In this document: piece after piece, positions 16,676-25,546 of the stretch | Position numbering within the stretch: the first letter of the stretch is position 1 | Layout of the letters: every line of letters starts with the position of its first letter | Assembly (NCBI RefSeq): GCF_000518265.1 | Contig: NZ_JADG01000011.1 | Coordinates: forward strand, 124,001 to 188,000 | Direction: 5' to 3' | Length of the DNA: 64,000 bases | Source of the DNA: Actinomadura oligospora ATCC 43269 | GTDB lineage: Bacteria > Actinomycetota > Actinomycetes > Streptosporangiales > Streptosporangiaceae | Translations under genes and position numbers: made by a program | The notes under the pieces: model-generated | The model's input: only the letters and a program-made list of their open reading frames with translations | Database searches by the model: none | What the model was told of the DNA's origin: nothing

Positions 16676-18289
16676 TTACTCCTCGGCCTGGAAGAGGATG
16701 CCGGGGTTCAGGATGCCCGACGGGTCAAGGGCCCCCTTGACCGCCCGCAGCACCGCGACGCCGAGCGGGCCGGTCTCGCGGGCGTACCAGTCGCGGTGGT
16801 CGGTGCCGACGCCGTGGTGGTGGCTGATCGTCCCGCCCGCGGCGAGGATCGCGTCGTTCGCGGCGTGCTTGGCCTTCTCCCAGTGCGCGACGGCGTCCGG
16901 GCCCTGCGCGGAGACGACCGTGAAGTAGAGGGACGCGCCGGACGCGTAGACGTGCGAGATGTGGCACATGACCAGCGGCGGCGTCCCGGACGCGGCGAGC
17001 GTCTCGTTGAGCGCGCCCTTCACGCCCGCGTAGAGCGCGGGGATGTCGGCCCAGAACGCGGCCGTCTCGAGCGTCTCGGCGAACGCGCCGACGTCGAGCA
17101 GCGCGTCACGCATGTAGGGGGCATTGAAGCGGCCGTGCTTCCACTTGTCGCCGGGCTCCGCGCCGAGTGGCTCGCCGCCGAGGCCGGTGAGGACGCCGTG
17201 GATCTTCTCGCGGCGCGCGGCGATCTCGTCCGGGGTGCCCTCCAGGCCGAGGACGACCAGGCAGCCGGACGCGGAGAGCCCGCCGCCCACGCCGGACGGG
17301 TCGGCCAGGCCGACCATGGTCTCCGTCTCGTCCGAGAGGCGCAGGACGGTGGGGAGCGGGCCGTCCTGGGCGAGGGCGCGCAGCGCCGTGGAGCCGGTCT
17401 CGAAGTCGGAGAAGCGCCAGCCCTCGTACGCCTGCGCGTCCGGGACGGGCCGGATCCGCACCCGGACGGAGGTGATGACGCCGAACGCGCCCTCCGAGCC
17501 GAGGACGAGCTGCCGCAGGTCGGGCCCGGCGGCGGACTTCGGCGCGCGGCCGAGGTCGAGCGTCCCGGCGGGGGTGGCGACGGTCAGGCCGACGACCATC
17601 TCGTCGAACCGCCCGTACCCGGCGGACGCCTGGCCGCTGGAGCGCGCGGCGGCGAACCCGCCGATCGTGGCCCACTCGAACGACTGCGGGAAGTGGCCGA
17701 GGGTGTAGCCGCGCTCGCGCAGCATCTCCTCGGCGCGCGGGGCGCGCAGGCCCGGCTGGAAGACGGCCGTGCGGGACACCTCGTCCAGCTCGACGAGCCC
17801 GTCGAGGCGGCGCAGGTCGAGCGCGACGAACGAGGTCACGCCGTGCTCGCCGAGGCCGGTCGGGGCGAGGCCGCCGACGACGGACGTCCCGCCGCCGAAC
17901 GGCACGACCGCGACCCGGTGCTCCTCGCAGGCCGCGAGGACGGCGAGGACCTCGTCGTGCGAGCCCGGCAGGACGACGGCGTCGGGCGCGTCGTCCACCT
18001 GACCGGCGCGGATGCGCAGCAGGTCAGGGGTGGACTTGCCGCGCGTGTGGCGGACGCGGGTCTCGGCGTCGGTGCGCATGTGCTCGGCGCCCACGGCCGC
18101 GGCGAGCGCGTCCCGGGCGGCGCCGGGCAGGCGCGACTCCGGCGGGACGATCTCGTCCAGGGCGAGCGGCGGGGCCTCCACCGGCTTCACGCCCAGCAGG
18201 TCGCGCAGCAGCCCGACGACCGGCTCGGGCAGGGGCGTGGCCCGGGCCGGATCGCCCCAGCCGCTCCACAGCATGTCCCGGGTTCCCAC
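16676..18289 (-). CDS. FAD-binding oxidase, alkyldihydroxyacetonephosphate synthase-like
   Basis: A 537-residue VAO/PCMH-family flavoprotein. The FAD-binding domain has VPFGGGTSVVGGLAP (about residue 130), LGHFPQSFEWATIGGFAAAR and GSEGAFGVITSVRVRIRP. The C-terminal domain has the AGPS signature TISHHHGVGTDHRDW (about residue 485), with the His triplet and adjacent active-site region of alkyl-DHAP synthases. The family makes ether-lipid precursors from acyl-DHAP or acts as a related D-lactate/glycolate-type dehydrogenase. The divergent glycerol-3-phosphate dehydrogenase, which makes DHAP, favours a glycerolipid role. The start at 18289 faces a TetR gene, the probable regulator. Confidence 0.85.
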   Translation of the reverse strand: MGTRDMLWSGWGDPARATPLPEPVVGLLRDLLGVKPVEAPPLALDEIVPPESRLPGAARDALAAAVGAEHMRTDAETRVRHTRGKSTPDLLRIRAGQVDDAPDAVVLPGSHDEVLAVLAACEEHRVAVVPFGGGTSVVGGLAPTGLGEHGVTSFVALDLRRLDGLVELDEVSRTAVFQPGLRAPRAEEMLRERGYTLGHFPQSFEWATIGGFAAARSSGQASAGYGRFDEMVVGLTVATPAGTLDLGRAPKSAAGPDLRQLVLGSEGAFGVITSVRVRIRPVPDAQAYEGWRFSDFETGSTALRALAQDGPLPTVLRLSDETETMVGLADPSGVGGGLSASGCLVVLGLEGTPDEIAARREKIHGVLTGLGGEPLGAEPGDKWKHGRFNAPYMRDALLDVGAFAETLETAAFWADIPALYAGVKGALNETLAASGTPPLVMCHISHVYASGASLYFTVVSAQGPDAVAHWEKAKHAANDAILAAGGTISHHHGVGTDHRDWYARETGPLGVAVLRAVKGALDPSGILNPGILFQAEE

Positions 18290-18342
18290 CGCGGCTCCTC
18301 CAAGTTGGCTCTACAAGTGCTTACTGCCTTACACTGTGACAC

Positions 18343-18963
18343 ATGACGTCGAATCGTCACAACAGGATGGACGAGCAGGCCGTGCTGGACGCCGCGCGCG
18401 ACTGCGTCCTCGCCGTCGGCGTGCGCCGCACCACGCTGACCGACATCGCCCGCCGCGCCGGGGTCTCCCGCATGACCCTGTACCGCCGCTGGCCGGACGT
18501 GCGCACCATCGTCGCCGACCTCATGACCCGCGAATGGACCGCCGTCGGCGCCGCCGTCCGCCCCTCGACGGACGGCCGGCCCGCTGCCGGCGCCGAGGGG
18601 CGGCCGGTGCGGGAACTGCTGGTGGACGGGCTGGTCAGCGGGGTCGCGCAGCTGCGCGGGCATCCGCTGATGCGCAAGATCCTGGACGTCGATCCCGAGC
18701 TGCTGCTGCCGTACCTGCTGGACCGGCTCGGCGCGAGCCAGGCCGCCTTCCTGGAGATCTTCGAGGACGCGCTGGCCGCCGGGCACGCCGACGGCTCGAT
18801 CCGCGCGGGCGACACCGCCCGGCAGGCGCGGGCGCTGCTGCTGGTCGTGCAGTCCTTCGCGCTGTCCGGCCGGGTCGTCTCCGACGAGGCCGACCCGGCG
18901 CTCACTTCCGACGCGTTCGACGCCGAGCTCCGCATCATCCTGGAAAGGACCCTCGCGCCATGA
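18343..18963 (+). CDS. TetR-family regulator
   Basis: A 206-residue regulator. The N-terminal helix-turn-helix is canonical: AVLDAARDCVLAVGVRRTTL then TDIARRAGVSRMTLYRRWPD at residues about 10-47. The ligand-binding C-terminal domain is poorly conserved, as usual. It is divergent from the AGPS-like gene with 53 bases between starts and overlaps the glycerol-3-phosphate dehydrogenase downstream by four bases (ATGA). It therefore probably controls both from the short intergenic region; CACTGTG at 18332-18338 is a possible half of an operator. The ligand is unknown, possibly a lipid or glycerol derivative. Confidence 0.88.
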   Translation: MTSNRHNRMDEQAVLDAARDCVLAVGVRRTTLTDIARRAGVSRMTLYRRWPDVRTIVADLMTREWTAVGAAVRPSTDGRPAAGAEGRPVRELLVDGLVSGVAQLRGHPLMRKILDVDPELLLPYLLDRLGASQAAFLEIFEDALAAGHADGSIRAGDTARQARALLLVVQSFALSGRVVSDEADPALTSDAFDAELRIILERTLAP

Positions 18964-20543
18964 CCTCCTCCAGCGCCATGCACCCCGCCGGTGCCATGAC
19001 CCCTGTCAGGTCGTCCCTGAACGCCGCGCGCCGCGCGCGGGAGCTGGACGCGCTGCCCGGCGAGATCGTGGACGTGCTGGTCGTCGGCCTGGGCGCGACC
19101 GGCGCGGGCGTGGCGCTCGACGCCGCCTCGCGCGGCCTCACCGTCGCCGCGATCGACGCGCACGACCTGGCCTTCGGGACGTCCCGCTGGAGCTCCAAGC
19201 TCATCCACGGCGGCCTGCGCTACCTGGCGTCCGGGCAGGTGGACGTCGCGCACGAGAGCGCCGTCGAGCGCGGCGTCCTGATGGCGCGCACCGCGCCGCA
19301 CCTGGTGCGCGCGCTCCCGTTCGTGATGCCGCTGACCCCGCTCGTGTCGCGCCAGGCCGCCGCGGTCGTGCGCGTGGGGCTGCACGCCGGTGACGCCCTC
19401 CGCCTCGGCGCCCGCACCCCGCGCGCGCTCCTGCCGGGCCCGCGCCGTCTGTCGCCGGTGGAGACGCTGCGCCTCGCGCCCGCGCTCCGCTCGTACGGGC
19501 TGCGCGGCGGCCTGCTGTCCTGGGACGGCCAGCTCGCCGACGACGCCCGCCTGGTCACCGCCATCGCCCGCACCGCCGCCGCGCACGGCGCGCGCGTCCT
19601 GACCCGCGTCCGCGCGCTGCGCCTGGACGGCTCGGGCGCGCAGGTCCGGGACGAGCTGACCGGACGCGAACTCACGATCCGCGCCCGCACCGTGGTCAAC
19701 GCGACCGGCGTGTGGGCGGGCGGCCTCGTGGACGGCGTCCGGCTGCGTCCCTCGCGCGGGACGCACCTGGTCCTGCGCGCCGAGTCCCTCGGCGGGCTGG
19801 GCTCCGGGCTGCACATCCCGATCCCGGGCGCGTCCAACCGGTTCGTGCTGGTGATCCCGCAGGGCGACGGACGCGTCTACGTCGGGCTCACCGACGAGCC
19901 CGCCGACGGCCCGGTCCCGGACGTCCCGGAGCCGACGCCCGCCGAGATCGGCTTCCTCCTGGACATCCTCGACTCCGCGCTCGACCTGCCCGTCCGCCGC
20001 CGCGACGTCCTCGGCGCGTTCGCCGGGCTGCGCCCGCTGCTGGACGACGCGCACGGCTCCACCGCCGACATCTCGCGCAAGCACGCCGTCCTGACCTCGC
20101 CTGACGGCGTCGTCACGGTCGTCGGCGGCAAGCTCACCACCTACCGCCGCATGGCCGAGGACGCCGTCGACGCCGTCCTCGCCACGGGCCGCGTCGCCGC
20201 CGGGCCGTCCCGGACGTCCCGCATCCCGCTGGTCGGCGCCGCCCGCCCGGACGCCCTGGCCCGTCTCGACGCCCCGCGCCGCCTCGTCCAGCGCTACGGC
20301 GCGGAGGCCCCGCTCCTGGCCGCCCTGGCCCGCGAGGACGCCGCGCTCCTGGAGCCCGTCGTCCCCGGCCTGCCCGTCCTGCGCGCCGAGCTCGCCTGGG
20401 CCGTCCGCCACGAGGGCGCCCTCGACGCGTCCGACCTTCTCGACCGCCGCACCCGCATCGGCCTGGTCCCGGCCGACCGCACCGCCGCGCTCGCCGCGGC
20501 CCAGGCCGCCCTCCCCGCGACGGCCACCTCCCCCGCCGCCTGA
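18960..20543 (+). CDS. glpD: Glycerol-3-phosphate dehydrogenase (FAD, aerobic type)
   Basis: A 527-residue flavoenzyme oxidising sn-glycerol-3-phosphate to dihydroxyacetone phosphate at the membrane. FAD motif VLVVGLGATGAGVALDAASR near residue 38; GlpD signatures FGTSRWSSKLIHGGLRYLAS, NATGVWAGGLVDG, RPSRGTHLVL, IPIPGASNRFVLVIPQGDGR and GGKLTTYRRMAEDAVD. The C-terminal domain LAWAVRHEGALDASDLLDRR is also typical. The start at ATG 18960 overlaps the TetR stop, so it is coupled to that regulator. DHAP output fits the ether-lipid-type enzyme encoded divergently. Confidence 0.92.
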   Translation: MTSSSAMHPAGAMTPVRSSLNAARRARELDALPGEIVDVLVVGLGATGAGVALDAASRGLTVAAIDAHDLAFGTSRWSSKLIHGGLRYLASGQVDVAHESAVERGVLMARTAPHLVRALPFVMPLTPLVSRQAAAVVRVGLHAGDALRLGARTPRALLPGPRRLSPVETLRLAPALRSYGLRGGLLSWDGQLADDARLVTAIARTAAAHGARVLTRVRALRLDGSGAQVRDELTGRELTIRARTVVNATGVWAGGLVDGVRLRPSRGTHLVLRAESLGGLGSGLHIPIPGASNRFVLVIPQGDGRVYVGLTDEPADGPVPDVPEPTPAEIGFLLDILDSALDLPVRRRDVLGAFAGLRPLLDDAHGSTADISRKHAVLTSPDGVVTVVGGKLTTYRRMAEDAVDAVLATGRVAAGPSRTSRIPLVGAARPDALARLDAPRRLVQRYGAEAPLLAALAREDAALLEPVVPGLPVLRAELAWAVRHEGALDASDLLDRRTRIGLVPADRTAALAAAQAALPATATSPAA

Positions 20544-20692
20544 CCCCGGCGCGTTCCCGGCCCGCTCCCTCCGTCCGCCTGGGCGGATGGGGCGGGGATG
20601 GTGGACCGCTGGCGCTCGCATGGCGCCGGGGAGGACGCGCGGTCGTGGCGAGGTATGACGTGGGTCACCCGGCGTGGCGGGCCGGCGGCGTG

Positions 20693-20711
20693 TGAGGTTA
20701 ACCTAACCTAA
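20693..20711 (+). promoter_or_regulatory. Iron box (IdeR/DmdR-type operator)
   Basis: TGAGGTTAACCTAACCTAA matches the actinobacterial iron-box consensus TTAGGTTAGGCTAACCTAA at 16 of 19 positions, including both half-sites. It ends 29 bases before the start of the sucrase/ferredoxin-like gene, where a bound repressor would block transcription when iron is plentiful. Confidence 0.75.
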
Positions 20712-20740
20712 TCAACACCGAGGGTGACGGGGGGCCTGGC

Positions 20741-21649
20741 TTGGCGCGCCAGAGCGGTTGCGGGCACTGTCCGGGGAGTCATTCCGCGGAACGGCCCTGT
20801 CTGGCGAGCGCCACGACGAAGGCGCGGGCCTGGCTGCTGATCGAGCACCCGGGGCCCTGGCCGGAGCGGGTCGAGCAGCTGACGGAGCCGGTGGCGCTGG
20901 CCCGGGCGGTCCGGGACGCGCTGGCGGCCGGGGTGCGGCCCCAGCTCATCCGGCGGGCCGGGCGCGGACGCCGTCCCACTCCCCCGCTGCGGGTGTACGT
21001 CGGCTGGTCCCAGGGTTCGGACGTGTGGCTCGAGACGCGCGAGCTGGACGACCACGCGGAGCTCGCCTCCCTCGACCTCGCGGCCGTCGCCGTCGGACGG
21101 CCCCCCGGATGGGGCGAGCCGGTGGGCGAGCCCGTGTTCCTCGTGTGCACGCACGGTAGGCGGAACGCCTGCTGCGCGCGGACGGGCGCTCCGCTCGCGC
21201 GGAGCCTCACGGCCCGGTTCGGCGACCTCGTCTGGGAGACCACCCACGTCGGCGGAGACCGTTACGCGGCGAACCTCGTGTGCCTCCCGCACGCCGTCTA
21301 CTACGGGAACCTCGGCCCGGACGACGCGGAGAAGGCGGTTTCAGCCTATTTGGACGGGGAAGTCGTCTTGGATCGCCTCCGCGGACGGGCCGGACTGCCG
21401 GAGGCGGCCCAGGCGGCCGAGCACGCCGTCCGGGCGGAGACGGGCGTTCTGGAAGTGACGGGAGTGACCGTCGAAACACTCTCCGGCGCTTCTCCCTATG
21501 AGGCGGTGGTGTCCTCCGGAGACCGCCGTTACCGAGTGGTCGTGGAACGCACCGAAGAGTCCGGAGGGTGCGGTCCGGAGTGCCAAGAGAAGCTCCAGAC
21601 CCACCTTGTTACCGACCTCACCCTTCTCAACGAGGCGGCCCTCGTGTAA
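20741..21649 (+). CDS. Sucrase/ferredoxin-like domain protein
   Basis: A 302-residue protein of the sucrase/ferredoxin-like (thioredoxin-fold) family. The signature VFLVCTHGRRNACCARTGAP lies at about residue 131, followed by VWETTHVGGDRYAANLVCLP, HAVYYGNL and, at the C-terminus, a Cys pair in ESGGCGPECQEKLQ. Cys clusters at CGHCPG (N-terminus), CTHGRRNACC and CGPEC could bind an iron-sulfur cluster. The TTG 20741 start gives MARQSGCGHCPG. The iron box just upstream suggests iron-repressed expression, fitting a role in iron or siderophore handling; that role is inference. Confidence 0.85.
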   Translation: MARQSGCGHCPGSHSAERPCLASATTKARAWLLIEHPGPWPERVEQLTEPVALARAVRDALAAGVRPQLIRRAGRGRRPTPPLRVYVGWSQGSDVWLETRELDDHAELASLDLAAVAVGRPPGWGEPVGEPVFLVCTHGRRNACCARTGAPLARSLTARFGDLVWETTHVGGDRYAANLVCLPHAVYYGNLGPDDAEKAVSAYLDGEVVLDRLRGRAGLPEAAQAAEHAVRAETGVLEVTGVTVETLSGASPYEAVVSSGDRRYRVVVERTEESGGCGPECQEKLQTHLVTDLTLLNEAALV

Positions 21650-21839
21650 TCTCACCGAGGCCCCATTATTTCGAGGGTCTCCCGTCGTCTCGTCCCCACA
21701 GGCCTGGTCATCCGGGCGGGGAACAAGAGCGGCAACTCCAGACGTTGGACCATTCGGCGCTTCGGACGCTTGCGACTGAAGCACGTCGAGCGTCCATGTC
21801 CTGAAATTGCTCAGTAAAACCAACCAAGGTGGGTGTTCC

Positions 21840-22136
21840 ATGGCTCAGGTACGTCGGCAGGCAAACCTCCCTCGTCCCTCGTGGGGCTGGCAGGACGCCG
21901 CGGCGTGCCGGGGGGAAGACCTCGTGCTCTTCTTCGGCCCCGACGGCGAGCGCCAGCCCGAACGCGAGATCCGTGAGCGCAAGGCCAAGCAGATCTGCAT
22001 GGGCTGCCCGGTCCGCGGCGAGTGTCTCGACTACGCGGTCTCCCGGCCGGAGAAGTACGGCACCTGGGGCGGCCTCAACGAGGACGAGCGCGCCTCCGAG
22101 CGCCGCCGCCGCATGCGCCGCGCCAACGCCGCCTAG
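21840..22136 (+). CDS. WhiB-family iron-sulfur regulator
   Basis: A 98-residue WhiB-like protein starting at ATG 21840. The four cluster-binding cysteines are at residues 23, 53, 56 and 62 (C-x29-C-x2-C-x5-C: ACRGED and ICMGCPVRGEC). The turn motif GTWGGLNEDER and the basic C-terminal tail ERRRRMRRANAA, which contacts DNA, follow. WhiB proteins act with the housekeeping sigma factor in development, redox response and antibiotic resistance. I cannot decide which Wbl subgroup this is; the long N-terminal RRQANLPRPSWGW extension may help. A strong terminator follows. Confidence 0.92.
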   Translation: MAQVRRQANLPRPSWGWQDAAACRGEDLVLFFGPDGERQPEREIRERKAKQICMGCPVRGECLDYAVSRPEKYGTWGGLNEDERASERRRRMRRANAA

Positions 22137-22211
22137 CAAGCCCAGGCCCCTTGCCCCTTCCTGACGAAGGTCGCTGACGGCAAGCCCCCGGCACGCCACC
22201 CTGAATACGTG

Positions 22212-22235
22212 ACGGCCCCGCTCCGGCGGGGCCGT
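22212..22235. terminator. Bidirectional stem-loop between whiB and phosphoribosyltransferase
   Basis: ACGGCCCCGC and GCGGGGCCGT form a perfect 10-bp stem with the stable TCCG loop. It lies between two convergent genes and can serve both. Confidence 0.8.
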
Positions 22236-22358
22236 TGTCGTGTTCGGCGACAATTATTCCCGTACCGCATCGGAACGGCACCGGGCGGCGAATTCAGAAA
22301 ACGCACAGGACCATTTTCGGACTAGTACCGCCGGGCCATGTCCATGATCCACTCGGCG

Positions 22359-23018
22359 CTACCAGCGGGTGGTTCCGGCGCGTTCCAGCAACAGGACGAC
22401 ATCGGCGTCCGCGACCTGCTCGAAATCCTCGTACCACTGGCCCACGGCGCTGAACATCCGGGGCGCCGCGAGGGCCACGAGCGCGTCGGCCTCGCCCGCC
22501 ATGTCCCGCACCGTCGAGGCCGCCCCGACCGGCACCGCCAGCAGCAGCCGCTCCGGTTTCCGGGGACGGACGGCCGCCAGGGCAGCCCGGGCCGTCCCGC
22601 CCGTGGCGAGCCCGTCGTCCACCACCACGACCTGACGGCCCGTGATCTCCGGCAGCGGACGGTCCCCCCGGTAGGCGCGCACGCGGCGCTCCAGCTCGGC
22701 GCGCTCGGCGGCGACGGTGGCGGCCAGGTCCTCCTCGTCCAGGCTCAGGCGGTCGAGCAGGCCCGCGTCCAGGACGGGGTCGCCGCCCTCGGCGATCGCC
22801 CCCACGCCGAGCTCCGGCTCCGGCGGGTACCCGATCTTCCGCGTCACCAGGACGTCCAGGACGCCGCCGAGCCGCCGCGCCACCTCGTACCCGACCGGGA
22901 CCCCGCCGCGCGGCAGCGCGAGCACCAGCGGCTCGTCCAGCTCCAGCGGCTCGAGGCGGTCGGCCAGCATCCGTCCGGCCTGGCGCCTGTCCGCGAACGG
23001 CAACTTCACGGGTGACAT
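22359..23018 (-). CDS. Phosphoribosyltransferase family protein
   Basis: A 219-residue type I phosphoribosyltransferase-fold protein. The PRPP-binding loop is VVVVDDGLATGGTARAA (about residues 131-147). VLALPRGGVPVGYEVARRLG and DVLVTRKIGYPPEPELGVGA are typical of the stand-alone PRTases often annotated as predicted phosphoribosyltransferases, some fused to dienelactone hydrolases. ATG 23018 is chosen because GGGGGAGGACGCC precedes it; an upstream GTG at 23042 would bury that site. Substrate unknown. Confidence 0.88.
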   Translation of the reverse strand: MSPVKLPFADRRQAGRMLADRLEPLELDEPLVLALPRGGVPVGYEVARRLGGVLDVLVTRKIGYPPEPELGVGAIAEGGDPVLDAGLLDRLSLDEEDLAATVAAERAELERRVRAYRGDRPLPEITGRQVVVVDDGLATGGTARAALAAVRPRKPERLLLAVPVGAASTVRDMAGEADALVALAAPRMFSAVGQWYEDFEQVADADVVLLLERAGTTRW

Positions 23019-23097
23019 GGCGTCCTCCCCCGGGAGGCTCACGACGGATCTCCAGCTTAGATCGGGCCCCCGGGGAGGGTCGCGGCCGGGAGCGGGA

Positions 23098-24057
23098 TCA
23101 GGACGAGGCGGTGAGCCACGCCAGGGGGTTGGCGCGCAGGATCCGGTCCAGGGTGGCGTCGTCGGCCCCGGCGGCGCGCAGGGCCGGGACGACGGTCGTG
23201 AACAGGTGCCCGTAGCCGGGGCCGTCGTAACGGGTGACCTGCGTCATCCGGGTGACGCCGCTGCCGAGCATGACGCGGTCGGCGTGCCCGGCGTCCAGCA
23301 GGTCCAGGACGGGCCGGATCCGGGTCTCCAGGGACGCCGTGGGGGCGTCCGGGTCGAAGGGCAGGAGGCTGAAGGAGACGTACGCGCCGCTCTCGGCGAT
23401 CTTGCGGTGCGCGGCGGGGTCGTCGCCGAGGTCCTGCCGGGTCACGGCGACGCGGCCGGGGGCGAGGCCCGCGGACGTCAGGACCTCCAGCAGCGCCAGG
23501 CCGGGACGCCCGTGCGCGGCGACCGACAGGCCGGAGTACTCGGCGGCGCGGGCGGCGGCGCGCAGGCACCGCTCCTCGGCCTCGGTGGGGACCTCGCCCC
23601 AGGTGCCGACCTCGCCGATCACGCCGGGCAGGGCGCTGGTGCCGTCCAGGCCGAAGCCGATCTCGGCGAGCAGCCGCTCGGCCAGCCGCACCTCGTCCAG
23701 CTCGTCCACGTAGGACGGGTGGAACGGTCCGGCGAACAGGCCGGTGGAGGCGATCACGGCGACCCGCGCGCCCGCCGCCATCCGCGACAGCGCGGCGGCG
23801 TTGCGGCCGATGCCCGAGCAGGTGAGGTCGACGACCAGGCCGACGCCGTGCTCGGCCCGCAGGGCGGCCAGCTCGCCGGTGACGGTCTTCTCCTCGTCCA
23901 GCCAGCGGCGGGGGTCGGAGTCCAGCTGCTGGGGGCGCGTGGGCCAGCGCAGGTCCAGCTGGAGGTGCTCGTGGGCGAGCACCGGTCCGGTGACGGAGGA
24001 CGCGTCGACGGCGCCGGTGACGGTGCGCAACCGCCCGGTCTGCTCACTGGGGGCCAT
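23098..24057 (-). CDS. Phosphotriesterase-family protein with altered metal ligands
   Basis: A 319-residue TIM-barrel protein of the phosphotriesterase homology family, started at ATG 24057. The first ligand pair VLAHEHLQLD is intact, the bridging position is Glu (VIGEVGTWGEV) as in the PHP subgroup, and the next His is present in SVAAHGRPG. The following two ligands are not: VTRQDLGDDP has Gln where the His is expected, and VMLGSGVTR has Ser/Gly where the catalytic Asp belongs. It may bind one metal, or be a non-hydrolytic or specialised member. It is upstream-neighbour to the YihY gene on the same strand with a 105-base gap. Confidence 0.8.
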   Translation of the reverse strand: MAPSEQTGRLRTVTGAVDASSVTGPVLAHEHLQLDLRWPTRPQQLDSDPRRWLDEEKTVTGELAALRAEHGVGLVVDLTCSGIGRNAAALSRMAAGARVAVIASTGLFAGPFHPSYVDELDEVRLAERLLAEIGFGLDGTSALPGVIGEVGTWGEVPTEAEERCLRAAARAAEYSGLSVAAHGRPGLALLEVLTSAGLAPGRVAVTRQDLGDDPAAHRKIAESGAYVSFSLLPFDPDAPTASLETRIRPVLDLLDAGHADRVMLGSGVTRMTQVTRYDGPGYGHLFTTVVPALRAAGADDATLDRILRANPLAWLTASS

Positions 24058-24162
24058 ACCTGGCGAGGTTACGACATACTTGAAGGTTTCCCTGCCCACT
24101 GCTGGGCTTTCTTTACCCTCCGGTATCGAGGATCGGTCCGCCCGGGTCCCCCGGTCCCAGGA

Positions 24163-25218
24163 CTACGGACGTTCGGGAGGGTCGGCGGCGCGCTCGCGGG
24201 CCTGGAGGGTGCCCGCGCTCGGCCAGCGGCGGTCGATCTCGCTGTTGAGGGCCGCGCCCAGCAGGACGGCGAGGGCGGCCACGTACAGCCAGCCGAGCAC
24301 CGCGATGGACGCCGCCAGCGACCCGTACACCGAGATGCCGCGCAGCGAGCCGGCCAGGTAGAAGCGGAGCAGGAAGCTGCCGACGATCCAGATCAGCAGC
24401 GCGATCACCGCGCCCGGCAGCTCGCGCCACCAGGCCGTCCGGACGGGGATGCTGTGGTGGTACAGCAGGGCGAGGAAGACCACCGAGACCGTGGTCACGA
24501 CCGGCCAGTAGAAGATCTCCACGAAGCCCGAGCTGCGCGGGACGGCCTGCCGGGCGAGCGCGGGACCGGCGACCAGCAGCGGGATCACCACCGACAGCAG
24601 CACCACGCCGAGCAGGTACAGGAAGAACGCGCGCAGCCGGGTCCGGACCACGCCGCGCACCCCGGACAGCCCGTAGGTGATGGTGATCGTGTCCACGTAG
24701 ACGTTGGTGGCGCGGGACCCGGCCCACAGCGAGATCAGGAAGCTGACCGACACCACGTCCGGACGGCCGCCGCGGATCACGTCGTCGATCAGCGGGACGA
24801 CCAGTCCCTTGACGGCGGGCCCGGTGAGGACGTTCTCAGCGCGGTGGATCGTCCAGGTGCGGATCTCGCCGATGGTCTCGGCGCCGAGGATGCCCTTGAC
24901 GTGCCCCATCATGCCGACCAGCCCGATCACCAGCGGCGGCAGCGACAGCAGTGCGAAGAACGCCGCCTCGGCCGCGAGGCCGGTCACCCGGTACCGGAAC
25001 GCGGTCACGACCGTGCCGCGGACGAGCTCCCAGGCCGTCCGCAGGGCCTTGCCCGGCCACGCCGGACCCGGCCGCCGCGCGGAGGACGGCGCGTTGGACG
25101 GGGAGGAGGACGCGCCGCCGCCCGCCGTGTCGCTTCCCGTGCGCTGGCGTGGAACGGACGCCGGCACCGACTCGAATTCGGACACCCTGTGGCCCGTTCC
25201 CTCCGACGATCCGCCCAT
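24163..25218 (-). CDS. YihY/virulence factor BrkB family membrane protein
   Basis: About 351 residues with six hydrophobic helices typical of the YihY/BrkB family: AAFFALLSLPPLVIGLVGMM, FLISLWAGSRATNVYVDTIT, AFFLYLLGVVLLSVVIPLLV, LPGAVIALLIWIVGSFLLRF and YGSLAASIAVLGWLYVAALA. The motif VYVDTITITYG-x-x-x-x-RG is characteristic. The start is uncertain: the frame is open to 25458, but residues before MGGSSEGTGHR (25218) look non-coding. The function of the family is unsettled (not an RNase, despite older names). Confidence 0.85.
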   Translation of the reverse strand: MGGSSEGTGHRVSEFESVPASVPRQRTGSDTAGGGASSSPSNAPSSARRPGPAWPGKALRTAWELVRGTVVTAFRYRVTGLAAEAAFFALLSLPPLVIGLVGMMGHVKGILGAETIGEIRTWTIHRAENVLTGPAVKGLVVPLIDDVIRGGRPDVVSVSFLISLWAGSRATNVYVDTITITYGLSGVRGVVRTRLRAFFLYLLGVVLLSVVIPLLVAGPALARQAVPRSSGFVEIFYWPVVTTVSVVFLALLYHHSIPVRTAWWRELPGAVIALLIWIVGSFLLRFYLAGSLRGISVYGSLAASIAVLGWLYVAALAVLLGAALNSEIDRRWPSAGTLQARERAADPPERP

Positions 25219-25468
25219 TCCGCCCGCACGCCCGCCCGGTTTCTCCGGACAACCACCGGTCAACGCCCTCCACCGTAGAGCGTCACCCGCCCGGAACATC
25301 CGCCCCTCACCCATTTCCGTGATCCGCCCGGCGCGTCGCGCCACCGATTCGACGGTGCGGAGCGCCCTCCGGCCCATGATCGACATATATCCGTAATGAG
25401 CCATGTCACGCGTCCGCATGCCGGACGGAACTGGACAGGCCGCCGCGGCCCGTGTCACAGTTCAGGCA

Positions 25469-25546
25469 TGTCTGCTGTGGACCCGCTGCTGGTGATGCGC
25501 CGGCACGTGGACTTTCACCGGGTCAGCAGCGCCATCTGTCGGTGAC
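25469..25546 (+). CDS. Cysteine leader peptide of the sulfite-reduction operon
   Basis: A 25-codon ORF ending RRHVDFHRVSSAICR. This matches the actinobacterial leader-peptide family found upstream of sulfur-assimilation genes (R-R-H-V-D-L-x-R-V-S-S-A-L-C). The single cysteine codon is next to last, so ribosome stalling when cysteine is scarce could affect expression of the genes starting at 25740. The 193 bases between it and sir would hold the attenuator. Confidence 0.8.

Noticed and set aside
16796..18346. A 516-codon plus-strand frame
   Set aside because: Antisense to the alkyl-DHAP synthase-like gene; no motif and shadow-type composition.
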